Origin: Neofamilia massiliensis
Lineage (GTDB): Bacteria; Bacillota; Clostridia; Tissierellales; Peptoniphilaceae
Assembly (NCBI RefSeq): GCF_001299475.1
Contig: NZ_CYUJ01000002.1
Location: 778,258 to 842,257 of the forward strand
DNA: 64,000 nt
Reading direction: 5' to 3'
In this document: piece by piece, positions 54,391-63,057 of the stretch
Numbering within the stretch: position 1 is the first letter of the stretch
Layout: every line of letters begins with the position of its first letter
Translations under genes and position numbers: made by a program
Notes under the pieces: model-generated
The model's database searches: none
Told to the model about the DNA's origin: nothing
Seen by the model: only the letters and a program-made list of their open reading frames with translations

Positions 54391-54826
54391 AATAGAAAGA
54401 TTAGTTATAGTTTTTGAACTTATTATATTAATAGCAATAATAATTGAGGATGAGAAGGGATATGAGATTTCTCTTTATAAACTGGTCTTATTATTTTTTA
54501 TAAGCATAGTTAAAATCTTTGTTTATAAGTTAGAATTTTCTTTAGAAACTTTTTTGTTTGCTAATTGTTTATATGTTTTAATTTATCTACTAGCTAAGGG
54601 AAATTTTGGCTTTGGAGATGTAATTTTAAATGGAATTCTTGCCCTTAATTTCTCAAATCTTTGGTCTTATTTTAAATTTTTTACTTTAACTTTTTGTATA
54701 GGATCAGTTATTTCCTTATTAGCCTTTTATTTAAATAAAGTAAGTTTTAAAAGTAAGGTTCCTTTTGCTAAATATATTGTTATTGCATATTTATTAACCA
54801 TGCTAATAGGAGGTTATTTTGTTTAA
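54386..54826 (+). CDS. Small prepilin peptidase (A24), start codon AUU or AUA
   Basis: The frame is open from 54386 to the TAA at 54824-54826 and codes for about 146 residues, but its first 168 bases hold no ATG, GTG or TTG. The first conventional codon, TTG at 54554, would delete the first catalytic Asp. With the upstream part the A24 pair is complete: Asp22 in EDEKGYEIS (the DxxxxxI pattern) and Asp78 in FGFGDV (GxGD). AAAGG at 54378-54382 could serve ATT 54386 (overlapping the pilin stop) or ATA 54392. The N-terminal methylase domain of PilD is absent. Confidence 0.75.
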   Translation: MKIERLVIVFELIILIAIIIEDEKGYEISLYKLVLLFFISIVKIFVYKLEFSLETFLFANCLYVLIYLLAKGNFGFGDVILNGILALNFSNLWSYFKFFTLTFCIGSVISLLAFYLNKVSFKSKVPFAKYIVIAYLLTMLIGGYFV

Positions 54827-55577
54827 TAAAAGAAAAAGCTATTTGTTAAATTATATAGATGGATCAGCATTGAAACTAGAAAATGAAACTGGTGAAGAAA
54901 TATTTAAGTGCGAAATCTATAAAGATTCAAGCAGATTAGTTGATTCTGACCAGCTGGAATATTTATTAAAAAAGACTTTATCTACCATAGATAGTAAGTC
55001 AAACTTAGTAGTGAGAGTTTCCTCTGCCAGTAATATCTTTAGATTTGAAAAGGCAAGTGGGTTAAAGGAGACAGATTTAGATAGTTACTATACTTATAAT
55101 ATTGATAAAATTATGCCTTTTAATAGGGAAGGTTTTTTACTAAAATATAATTATTGGAGAGAATACTTTTTAGTTTATGGTATTGATAAGGATTTTATAA
55201 GTATTTTATCAAAGAAACTAACTAGCGTGTCTTTTAAAAATATTTATATCACAATATTTGCCAGCGAAGCTTTGGCATATATAGAAAATAATAAAATAGA
55301 AAATGCACTAATACTAAGGCTTGATGAAAGCTCTTTAGAATTAATAAAAGTTTTAGAAGCAGACATAGTATTTTATAAGTACAAAACCTTTGAGCCGAGC
55401 AACTATCAAAATGAGATAGAAAGTCTATCTAAAAGCATTCAAATTAATAATCAAATAGAAACTTTAATTTTTGGTGACAAAAACTTTATTAATGAACAAA
55501 AAGATTACATTGATAAAAGTTTTGGAAGAGAGTTTACCTTTAAACAATTTAACATAGAAAAATATTTTGGAGAATAA
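54819..55577 (+). CDS. PilM-like pilus alignment protein
   Basis: 252 residues without membrane segments. LVVRVSSASNIFRFEKASGL, the LKETDLDSYYTYNIDKIMPF stretch and ALILRLDESSLELIKVLEADI follow the PilM/GspL actin-like pattern (ELExAIxxExxxxIPF). It is shorter than the usual 340-350 residues, lacking the last subdomain. It would sit at the inner membrane face and bind the N-terminus of the PilN-like protein. TTG start after AGGAGG, overlapping the peptidase gene by eight bases. Confidence 0.72.
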   Translation: MFNKRKSYLLNYIDGSALKLENETGEEIFKCEIYKDSSRLVDSDQLEYLLKKTLSTIDSKSNLVVRVSSASNIFRFEKASGLKETDLDSYYTYNIDKIMPFNREGFLLKYNYWREYFLVYGIDKDFISILSKKLTSVSFKNIYITIFASEALAYIENNKIENALILRLDESSLELIKVLEADIVFYKYKTFEPSNYQNEIESLSKSIQINNQIETLIFGDKNFINEQKDYIDKSFGREFTFKQFNIEKYFGE

Positions 55578-55578
55578 A

Positions 55579-56085
55579 ATGAAACCAGTAAACTTTATAG
55601 AAACAAAAAAAGATAAAAAGGATATTAAAACATTGGTTCTTCTTTTATTGCCTTTGTGCTTATTAGTTGGATTTATTGCATTTGATATTTTTACAAATTT
55701 CTCCGATACAAAAAATAAATCTTCAGAACTAATTAGCCTTAAAGAAGCTAATATTTTAGAAACGAAGATTCAAAGTTTTAAAAAAGAAAACCAAGAAATA
55801 GATAGCAAAATAAACTTCTACAAGGAGTTAGAGATTGAAAAATCCAAGGATAATGATTTAATAAAGTCTTTAGAAATTTTTTCTGCTAATACAAGTAACA
55901 ATATTTTTATAAATTCTTTTTCTTCTAGTAATCAAGATATAAATATTACGGGAATTTCTTTAAGTTCCAACTTATTAGATCAGTTTGATCAAGAAATAAA
56001 AAAAGAATTAGATTCCTATATTTTAAATGAAGTAAATTTTGAAGATGGATATTATAAATTTTCTTATAGGGGAGAGGTTAAATGA
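55579..56085 (+). CDS. PilN-like pilus alignment protein
   Basis: 168 residues: cytoplasmic N-terminus with VNFIETKK (the PilN INLLP-like motif that docks to PilM), one membrane helix (about 20-40), a coiled coil and a small C-terminal domain. Upstream TTG at 55567 overlaps the GGAG ribosome site, so ATG 55579 is preferred. It overlaps the PilO-like gene by four bases. Confidence 0.72.
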   Translation: MKPVNFIETKKDKKDIKTLVLLLLPLCLLVGFIAFDIFTNFSDTKNKSSELISLKEANILETKIQSFKKENQEIDSKINFYKELEIEKSKDNDLIKSLEIFSANTSNNIFINSFSSSNQDINITGISLSSNLLDQFDQEIKKELDSYILNEVNFEDGYYKFSYRGEVK

Positions 56086-57323
56086 AATTTATTATGGATT
56101 TAAGTAAGAGAGAAAAAATACTAATATACATATTAACCCTTCTCTTTATTTTATTTATATATTTAAATTTTTTTAAAGGATCAATTTTAAACACAAAAAA
56201 TACAGAGGCAGCAAGTTATATTAGTAATGATGATTATGAAATACTCTTAGCTGAGTATGATAAAGAAAAATCTAAGCTAGATAAGAACACTATTTATTTA
56301 GAAGAAGTAGAAAGTCAGTACAAAAATTTTGGAAAAAACTTAGATTTAGAAAAAATTAGCCAAGATGGTTCTATTGTTATTAATTCATTTAATATATCAA
56401 ATGTAATGATGGAAAATAAAGATGATTTAAAAGTTTTTTATATTGATAAAAGTCTTATTATTTCTGATACTTTGGAAAAAATAGAAAATTTTTTAAACTT
56501 AATAGTATCAAATAATGAATTATTTCTAAAAGATATTAACTTAAGTAGGATCGATGAAGATATATTTGAAGCTAACATAAAAGTAAGAGAATATACTTTA
56601 AGAGAAGTTCCTTACTCTGGAATAAACTATAAACATAACAACAATTCCGAAAATTCACTTGAAAATAAAGAAGGTTCTCTTTTATCAGCTTTATATGGCA
56701 AAGAAGAAAAGGAAACTACTATAGATTCTATCAATAACTCAAAAACTACTAGATCTACAAATAATAATAGGGAAGAAGTTGTAAATAGTGAAACTCAAAT
56801 AATTGAAGATGAAGAAGTTTTTGAAGAAAACATAGAAACTAAAGTTGAAGATAATTTAGCCTATAAGTTCATAGATGAAAATAATGAAAGTTATAATGAA
56901 AGATTAAAATTATTAGAAAAACGCTTTTATTTTAATAGTGACTTTATAAATTCAAATATAGAAAATTTATCCGATATTTCAAATATAGATAAACTTAATA
57001 AAGAAAATACTAATGAAATACTGGAGTTCGATTTTAGTAATAAACTTATTTTTTCTGATTTTGATATTAAAATTGATTATGATATATATAAAATATCCTT
57101 TGAAATAAATGGACCAAAAGATTTAAGTGGAAGCATATATTTTTTAGATGAAAGCATGACCCTATATACTGTTGACTTTTTAAAATTTGCTGATGGTTAT
57201 GAAAATATTGAAATCTTTCTTGATAAAACTTACAAATATCCATTAAGCTTCCAATCTATAGTTACCGATAATTATAATTGGGAAGATTTGTCTTTTAGGA
57301 ATTTAGTATTTTATGAAAGCTAG
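56082..57323 (+). CDS. PilO-like protein with a long acidic linker and extra C-terminal domain
   Basis: 413 residues. The first part (membrane helix about 12-30, coiled coil, then an alpha/beta domain ending near 180) follows the PilO/GspM pattern. A low-complexity Asn/Glu/Ser-rich linker (about 185-275) and a C-terminal domain (about 310-413) with beta-strand character (LSGSIYFLDESMTLYTV) follow, not seen in standard PilO of about 200 residues. The C-terminal domain is not recognised and may sit in the wall. It overlaps the next gene by 11 bases. Confidence 0.68.
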   Translation: MKFIMDLSKREKILIYILTLLFILFIYLNFFKGSILNTKNTEAASYISNDDYEILLAEYDKEKSKLDKNTIYLEEVESQYKNFGKNLDLEKISQDGSIVINSFNISNVMMENKDDLKVFYIDKSLIISDTLEKIENFLNLIVSNNELFLKDINLSRIDEDIFEANIKVREYTLREVPYSGINYKHNNNSENSLENKEGSLLSALYGKEEKETTIDSINNSKTTRSTNNNREEVVNSETQIIEDEEVFEENIETKVEDNLAYKFIDENNESYNERLKLLEKRFYFNSDFINSNIENLSDISNIDKLNKENTNEILEFDFSNKLIFSDFDIKIDYDIYKISFEINGPKDLSGSIYFLDESMTLYTVDFLKFADGYENIEIFLDKTYKYPLSFQSIVTDNYNWEDLSFRNLVFYES

Positions 57324-57753
57324 AAAGATTAAGGGACTTATTTTAGTAGAACTAATAATTACCATAGCAATAGTTTCAATACTAACATCATTAGTTTTAT
57401 TAAATAGTAGAAGTTTTAATAATTATTTAGAAAAACAAGAATTAAAATCTATAGTAATTAGTATAAATCAAACAAAAAACTATGCATTGTCAACAAGGCA
57501 GAGACAAAATATAATTTTTACTAATAAAATATTTAAGTCATCAGTTAATAATGAAGAAATTGAATTAAAAAAACTAGAGTTAGTAGAAGCTGAATCTAAT
57601 ACTAAAGAATTTATTTTTACAGAAAATGCCAGGCCAGCCATGGATGATAGTTTAAATCCTACTGCAGGAACTTTAGTTTTTAAAGGTAAGGACAAGTCAT
57701 ATAAAATAATATTAAGACCTGTAACAGGTAAAATAAGGATTGAAGAAAAATGA
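57313..57753 (+). CDS. Minor pilin, GspH/FimT-like
   Basis: 146 residues. Type III signal: KARKIKG then LILVELIITIAIVSILTSLVLL, cut after Gly7 with Glu at position 5 of the mature form. The globular part has strand pairs (RQNIIFTNKIFKSSV; SYKIILRPVTGKIRI) as in FimT/GspH pseudopilins. It follows the PilO-like gene and overlaps the next minor pilin by four bases. Role in priming the pilus tip is inferred from family and order. Confidence 0.78.
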   Translation: MKARKIKGLILVELIITIAIVSILTSLVLLNSRSFNNYLEKQELKSIVISINQTKNYALSTRQRQNIIFTNKIFKSSVNNEEIELKKLELVEAESNTKEFIFTENARPAMDDSLNPTAGTLVFKGKDKSYKIILRPVTGKIRIEEK

Positions 57754-58079
57754 AGATAAAATACAAGGGTTTTATTCTTATGGAAATTATAATCTCAACA
57801 TTTATTGTTTCTTTAATTGCTTTAGGGATAATGGTTAGTTATGTAAATATTAGTAATATTTATAAAAAGACTAATAGCATAGATACAATGACCCGAATAG
57901 GCAATGCAGCTATGGAAGAAACCTTAGCAGGAAAAACTTATAATAGTGAAAACGAAAAGTATCAAGTAGATATTACTGAAAATATTTATTCAAACGACTT
58001 AAGGAGAATAGAAATTACAGTGCGAAATGAGGAACTCAATGAAGATATTACATTTATTTCCTATAGAAAAAAAGATTAA
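57750..58079 (+). CDS. Minor pilin, PilV/GspI-like
   Basis: 109 residues. Leader MKIKYKG then FILMEIIISTFIVSLIALGI, with Glu5 conserved. The short globular domain contains AAMEETLAGKTY and a strand-rich end. The pattern of a methionine before Glu and the following helix resemble PilV/GspI pseudopilins. The ATG overlaps the preceding stop (ATGA), and the next pilin starts inside this gene. Confidence 0.78.
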   Translation: MKIKYKGFILMEIIISTFIVSLIALGIMVSYVNISNIYKKTNSIDTMTRIGNAAMEETLAGKTYNSENEKYQVDITENIYSNDLRRIEITVRNEELNEDITFISYRKKD

Positions 58080-58593
58080 AGGTTTCACATTAATAGAACT
58101 TTTATTTGGGATAGGAATATTATCTATTATTTTTCTTCTAATTTCATCTTTTATATTTTCATCGACTAAGTTGTCTAATAAAATTATAAAATCTAGCAGT
58201 TTAGATAGTGAAATTTATTATACTGCAGACTTTATTTTCAATGAAATTGATAAGGCAGATTATATTATAGAAAAAAAATTTACAAATAAAGTTTCTGAAA
58301 ATCAATTAGGTTTGCTTATAATAAACAAAAATCCTATAGAATATAGCCTTACAAGTTATACTTACGAAGATTCGAGAATTATTAGAAATAATATAAAAAA
58401 GAAGAGTATTGATAAAATAAGCTCTTTGGAATTCAATTCGGGGGAGTTTCATACAAATGTTTTAGTTTCAGATATAAAAAACTTCTCGGCTAATTACGAC
58501 TCTACTAATAAACTTTTAAATTTAGAAATAATAGACAAAACTGATAAAATTTTTAAATATACACATTTTATAAGAGGAGCGATATATGAATAA
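58039..58593 (+). CDS. Minor pilin, PilW/GspJ/ComGF-like
   Basis: 184 residues from ATG 58039; an ATG at 58027 is in frame but GAGGA between them favours the second. A longer leader (HLFPIEKKIKG) precedes FTLIELLFGIGILSIIFLLI with Glu5. The globular part has DSEIYYTADFIFNEIDKADYI, as in PilW/GspJ where a long helix leads to beta sheets. It overlaps the preceding pilin by 41 bases and the next gene by eight. Confidence 0.77.
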   Translation: MKILHLFPIEKKIKGFTLIELLFGIGILSIIFLLISSFIFSSTKLSNKIIKSSSLDSEIYYTADFIFNEIDKADYIIEKKFTNKVSENQLGLLIINKNPIEYSLTSYTYEDSRIIRNNIKKKSIDKISSLEFNSGEFHTNVLVSDIKNFSANYDSTNKLLNLEIIDKTDKIFKYTHFIRGAIYE

Positions 58594-59545
58594 AAAGTTA
58601 TCTGCCTACAGCTCAGTCTTACTTCTTATAGTTGTTTTTCTTATGGCTTTTAGTCTTATTCTTATTAATCTTGTAACAAATCAAAATATAATTCTTAAAA
58701 AAACAATAATAGATAGTTACCAAAGTAAATACATTGCAGAGTCCTATTTGAATTTATTTTTAACTTCTTTAGAAGATGACACCGATCTTAGCCTAAGTCT
58801 TGATAGACTTTCGGTGAACTTATTTCCTGAACTAGACCACCAAAAATCTTTTCAAATATTTCCAGATGAATATTATTTTGATCAGCCAGCTAATAAGGTT
58901 TTAATTAAAAGTGACTATAAAAAAATTAAATCCTCTGCAGAAGCATACATTAGTAAGTACAATAAAATCTTTTTTTTGAAAACTAATGTAATCAGGGGTC
59001 CTTATTTGGAAGAGAAAAACAATGTTTACTTAGAAATGTTTAAAGAGAAAATAAATTCAGATATTATTTTTGGAGATAATATAAGTGTCTTTGAATTTTC
59101 AGAAAATGATATTTTAGTAAGAGATTTGTACAATAAATATTTAATTGGAAGATGGTCTGAAGATGGAGACTTAGTAATTACTGATTCTTTTTCCAATATG
59201 TCAGCTTATATAATTAAAAACCAAGTTGAATTAGTTTCTCAATCAGATGGGGGAAAATTCGTTATGGGAGGAATTATTTATTTAGAGGGGACATTAGAAT
59301 TAAACTCTGATTTTGTTTTTTCTGGAATTATAATATCTGATGGAGGAAAAATTAATACAAATGGCAATAATTTTGATTTTAAAGGAAAATTAATTGAGAT
59401 TGGTGAAGGAGGATCCTTTTCTAATATAAATGTCGACAATTTAAAAAAAGAAGAACTTTTAAAATTTTTAGAAAAACTTAATGCAGCTAAATTAAGAAGA
59501 CCCATTAATATTAAGATAAACAATAACATTAAAAGTAATAGCTAA
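58586..59545 (+). CDS. PilX-like pilus protein with beta-rich C-terminus
   Basis: 319 residues. N-terminal hydrophobic segment (about 8-32) followed by YQSKYIAESYLNLFLTSLE, the AEAGL-like helix of PilX/GspK proteins, but without a canonical prepilin cleavage site. The C-terminal third (about 210-290) has short repeated strands with GGIIYLEGTLELNSDFVFSG and SGIIISDGGKINTNG, like the beta-solenoid tail of bactofilin-type domains. Last gene of the pilus operon. It may form an adhesive or capping tip; this is inference. Confidence 0.68.
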   Translation: MNKKLSAYSSVLLLIVVFLMAFSLILINLVTNQNIILKKTIIDSYQSKYIAESYLNLFLTSLEDDTDLSLSLDRLSVNLFPELDHQKSFQIFPDEYYFDQPANKVLIKSDYKKIKSSAEAYISKYNKIFFLKTNVIRGPYLEEKNNVYLEMFKEKINSDIIFGDNISVFEFSENDILVRDLYNKYLIGRWSEDGDLVITDSFSNMSAYIIKNQVELVSQSDGGKFVMGGIIYLEGTLELNSDFVFSGIIISDGGKINTNGNNFDFKGKLIEIGEGGSFSNINVDNLKKEELLKFLEKLNAAKLRRPINIKINNNIKSNS

Positions 59546-59590
59546 TTAAGAAATTTCTGCTTTAAAACTAATGTATTAAAGACCTTAGTA

Positions 59591-59606
59591 TGGTATAATT
59601 TATAAT
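59591..59606 (+). promoter_or_regulatory. Extended -10 promoter of efp
   Basis: TGGTATAAT at 59591-59599 is an extended -10; a second TATAAT follows at 59601-59606. No strong -35. The efp ATG is at 59626 after AGGAGGT. Confidence 0.5.
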
Positions 59607-59625
59607 ATAAACTAGGAGGTAATTT

Positions 59626-60183
59626 ATGATATCAGCAGGAGAATTTAGAAAAGGTATAACATTTGAAATGGATGGTGACATCTACGAAGTTGTTGACTTT
59701 CAACACGTTAAACCAGGAAAGGGTGCAGCATTTGTTAGAGCTAAAATCAAATCAATATTAAATGGAACTAACAAAGAAACAACATTTAACCCAACAGAAA
59801 GATTTACTAGAGCTATTATTGAAACAAAAGAACTTCAATACTTATATACTGACGGACAATTATATTATTTTATGGATAATGAAACTTATGAACAAATGCC
59901 ATTTGAACACAGTCAAGTAGAAGATGCTATTATGTGGATCAAAGAAAATGATATGGCTTTAGTTCAATCATATCAAGGTAAACCATTTTCAGTAGCTCCA
60001 CCTAACTTTGTTGAGTTAGAAGTTACAGAAACAGAACCCGGATTTAAAGGAGATACTACATCAGGAGCTAATAAACCTGCAACTTTAGAAACAGGAGTTA
60101 CAATTAACGTTCCACTTTTTGTAGAAATTGGTGATGTGCTAAGAATTGATACTAGGTCTGGAGAATACATGTCTAGAGTTTAG
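59626..60183 (+). CDS. efp: Elongation factor P
   Basis: Relieves ribosome stalling at polyproline. 185 residues in three beta-barrel domains. The loop that enters the peptidyl-transferase centre is [10 protein letters not shown], with the Lys of PGKG; no modification enzyme is nearby. The C-terminal signature reads [18 protein letters not shown]. Strong AGGAGGT site. Confidence 0.97.
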   Translation: MISAGEFRKGITFEMDGDIYEVVDFQHVKPGKGAAFVRAKIKSILNGTNKETTFNPTERFTRAIIETKELQYLYTDGQLYYFMDNETYEQMPFEHSQVEDAIMWIKENDMALVQSYQGKPFSVAPPNFVELEVTETEPGFKGDTTSGANKPATLETGVTINVPLFVEIGDVLRIDTRSGEYMSRV

Positions 60184-60192
60184 GAGGGGACT

Positions 60193-60555
60193 ATGAAAAA
60201 CTTACTACAAAAGGTTGCCTATTTAAAGGGACTGACAGATGGATTAAATATTAATAAAGATTCAGATGAAGGTAAGGTTTTAATTGAAATTATAAATACT
60301 TTAGATAATTTTGCAGATGCTATTGCAGATATTGACTATAGACAAAGTCTAATTGTAGAGGATCTTGATGAAATTGATGATGACCTAGCAGATTTAGAAG
60401 ACTATGTCTATGATAATGATTTAGACTTTTATGATTATTCAAATTTTAATAATTTAGATTTTGAAGACTTAGACGAAGATACTTTAGAAGACTTTGATTT
60501 TTTTGATGAAGAATTAATTACAGATGATGAAGATAATGATAATATAGAAGATTAA
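60193..60555 (+). CDS. CD1247 N-terminal-domain protein with acidic tail
   Basis: 120 residues. The N-terminus (LLQKVAYLKGLTDGLNINKDSDEGKVL) matches the CD1247 N-terminal family found after efp in clostridia. Relatives often end in a zinc ribbon; here there is no cysteine and the last 60 residues are almost only Asp, Glu, Leu, Phe and Asn, giving a very acidic protein. Function unknown. AGGAGG ribosome site; radA starts one base after. Confidence 0.7.
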   Translation: MKNLLQKVAYLKGLTDGLNINKDSDEGKVLIEIINTLDNFADAIADIDYRQSLIVEDLDEIDDDLADLEDYVYDNDLDFYDYSNFNNLDFEDLDEDTLEDFDFFDEELITDDEDNDNIED

Positions 60556-60556
60556 A

Positions 60557-61915
60557 ATGGCTAAAAATAAAGTATCATATGTTTGTTCTAACTGCCATTA
60601 TGAAACAACAGGGTATTTCGGTAAATGCCCTTCATGTGGCAGTTGGGGAACACTTGAAGAAAAAACTTTAGATTCCGATAAAGTAAATACAACGAAAATT
60701 ATCAATAATAGTACAATATCTAAAAAGTTATCTGAAGTCGATACAAATAATACTAGTAGAATACTTTCTGACATAGGAGAACTTAATAGAGTATTAGGCA
60801 ATGGAATAGTTAGAGATTCAGTTACCATAGTAACTGCAAAACCTGGTGCAGGTAAGTCGACTTTACTTTTACAATTGTCTAATGATTTGGCTAAAAAAGG
60901 CTATAAAGTGCTTTACGCAAGTGGGGAAGAGTCAGAATCTCAGATAAAAAATAGATCAAACAGGATTAATGTAGATGCAGAAAATATTTGGATTATGTCT
61001 ACAAACTCAATAAACGATATTGAAAATGAAGTGGAAAAAATTGATCCCGATATTTTAATATTTGATTCTATACAAACAATAGTTGCAGATGATTTGCCAC
61101 AAAAAAGTGGCTCACCCACTCAGATCAATGAAGTATCCAGTAGAATTGTAAGATTGTCTAAGTATAGTAACAAGAAAAGAGCATCTTTTATTGTGGGACA
61201 GATGACTAAAGCTGATGAATTAGCTGGTGTTAGAACACTAGAACATTTAGTGGATGCAGTTTTAATATTAGAAGCAACGTCTCTCGATCAAATCAGAACC
61301 TTATATAGCAGCAAAAACAGATATGGAGATACTGGAGAATTAGGATTTTTTGAAATGACAGAAGCAGGTTTAATATCAATTGATAACCCTTCTGAATTTT
61401 TTGTGTCTAAAGACGACGATGGTTTTGGCAAGGCGCTGACTGTTATTAGACAGGGAAGTAGATTTATTGTTGGAGAGATCGAAGCTTTGGTATCTAAATC
61501 ATTTTTTCCATATCCACAGAGAATATCTGATGCAACGAGAAAAGATAGTCTTAATATTTTAGCTTCTATTATTGATGAAACAACTAAGCTTTCTTTAGAA
61601 GATAAAAACATAATACTAAAAGCAACAGGTGGAATTAAATTAGATGATACTTCTGCCGATTTTGCAATGGCAATGTCAATTATTTCTTCATATCTAAAGA
61701 AACCACTCAACAACGACTTGGTTTTCTGCGGTGAATTAGGATTAACTGGAAAAATTAAAAAAGTTCAAAACATAAAGGGAAGAATTAATGAATTATCTAG
61801 ATTAGGTTATAAAAAAGTAGCTGTATCTCAGGAACAAAAAATTGAAAACAAAAAATCAAATATTGAAATAATATATATTAAAAATATAAGTGAAGCTATA
61901 GAAATATTTTTTTAA
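60557..61915 (+). CDS. radA: DNA repair protein RadA
   Basis: Branch-migration helicase-like ATPase, 452 residues. Zinc finger CSNCHYETTGYFGKCPSCG at the N-terminus, RecA-like core with Walker A AKPGAGKSTLL, the RadA motif KNRYG, and a C-terminal Lon-protease-like domain. RadA extends recombination intermediates in repair and natural transformation. No Shine-Dalgarno is clear; it is coupled to the preceding gene by a one-base gap. Confidence 0.96.
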   Translation: MAKNKVSYVCSNCHYETTGYFGKCPSCGSWGTLEEKTLDSDKVNTTKIINNSTISKKLSEVDTNNTSRILSDIGELNRVLGNGIVRDSVTIVTAKPGAGKSTLLLQLSNDLAKKGYKVLYASGEESESQIKNRSNRINVDAENIWIMSTNSINDIENEVEKIDPDILIFDSIQTIVADDLPQKSGSPTQINEVSSRIVRLSKYSNKKRASFIVGQMTKADELAGVRTLEHLVDAVLILEATSLDQIRTLYSSKNRYGDTGELGFFEMTEAGLISIDNPSEFFVSKDDDGFGKALTVIRQGSRFIVGEIEALVSKSFFPYPQRISDATRKDSLNILASIIDETTKLSLEDKNIILKATGGIKLDDTSADFAMAMSIISSYLKKPLNNDLVFCGELGLTGKIKKVQNIKGRINELSRLGYKKVAVSQEQKIENKKSNIEIIYIKNISEAIEIFF

Positions 61916-61942
61916 GCATATAATTATTTAGGAGGTGATAAG

Positions 61943-63040
61943 ATGAATATGAAAAAAATCGGCGAAATAGCATTTAAAGTTTTAATGTTTCTTATAGGTT
62001 TTTCCATTGGTTTTGTAATAATGAGTGCATTAATGGAAAATGATGTAATAATTATTACTAATAAATATATAAGAATTACTTTAAAAATTACTGCGTCATT
62101 AATTTTAGCAATTATTTCTTTTTTATTATCTGGACGCTTAGGTCAGCTACTTACAAAGTTAGCCAAAGAAATTGAGGTTGAAATTTCTAAAAAACCTTTA
62201 TATGAAATTATTTTTTCCTCATTGGGACTTGTTATAGGACTTTTAATTGCTTTTTTGCTTACTCAAATGATTTCTATTTGGAATTTGGGAATATTTGGAT
62301 CTATAATTTCTTTGGCCTTATATATTCTATTTGGATATTTAGGTGTTGCTTTAACTAGTAAAAACAAGGACAACTTATTAAATATGTTTTCTAAAGACCA
62401 TGAAATTTCTTTGAAAACAAAGTCTATTGGCGATAAAAAAGCTAAAAACTTAGGAAAAAAAGTTTTAGATACTAGTGCAATCATTGATGGTAGGATTTTA
62501 GAAATTGCAAAGACAAATTTTTTAGAAGGGCCCTTGGTTTTGCCTATTTTTATATTGGAAGAATTACAACACATTGCTGATAGTTCTGATCCTTTAAAGA
62601 GAAATAGAGGTAGAAGAGGACTAGAAGTTATTAATAACTTACAAAATTTAGAAAATATTGAAGTTATTATATTAGATAAAAAGTATCCCGAAATATTAGA
62701 AGTAGACTCAAAACTTGTTAAGTTAGCCTTAGACGAAGGGTATAAGATAATTACAAATGACTTTAACCTAAACAAGGTAGCAAAGGTGCAGGGGATAAAA
62801 GTTTTAAATATAAATGAGTTAGCAAATGCTTTAAAACCAATTGCAATACCTGGAGAAACTATGTATGTTCAGATTATAAAAGAAGGTCAGGAACAAGGTC
62901 AAGGTATAGCCTATTTAGATGATGGGACAATGATAGTAATAGAAAATGGCAAGGACTTAATTGGTCAAGCCAAAGAAGTAATAGTAACAAGTGTATTACA
63001 AACAAATGCAGGAAAAATGATTTTTGCAAAAATTAAATAA
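61943..63040 (+). CDS. PIN and TRAM domain membrane protein (YacL-like)
   Basis: 365 residues: four membrane segments in the first 145 residues, a PIN nuclease domain ([52 protein letters not shown], with the acidic residues in place) and a C-terminal TRAM domain ([25 protein letters not shown] reads as RNA-binding). YacL of Bacillus has the same layout; target RNA unknown. AGGAGGTGA site before ATG 61943. Confidence 0.9.
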   Translation: MNMKKIGEIAFKVLMFLIGFSIGFVIMSALMENDVIIITNKYIRITLKITASLILAIISFLLSGRLGQLLTKLAKEIEVEISKKPLYEIIFSSLGLVIGLLIAFLLTQMISIWNLGIFGSIISLALYILFGYLGVALTSKNKDNLLNMFSKDHEISLKTKSIGDKKAKNLGKKVLDTSAIIDGRILEIAKTNFLEGPLVLPIFILEELQHIADSSDPLKRNRGRRGLEVINNLQNLENIEVIILDKKYPEILEVDSKLVKLALDEGYKIITNDFNLNKVAKVQGIKVLNINELANALKPIAIPGETMYVQIIKEGQEQGQGIAYLDDGTMIVIENGKDLIGQAKEVIVTSVLQTNAGKMIFAKIK

Positions 63041-63057
63041 TAATAATGGAGGATTTT

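Noticed and set aside
54554-54826. A 90-residue membrane protein beginning at TTG 54554
   Set aside because: It would lack the first catalytic Asp of the peptidase although the same frame is open and coding-like upstream to 54386.
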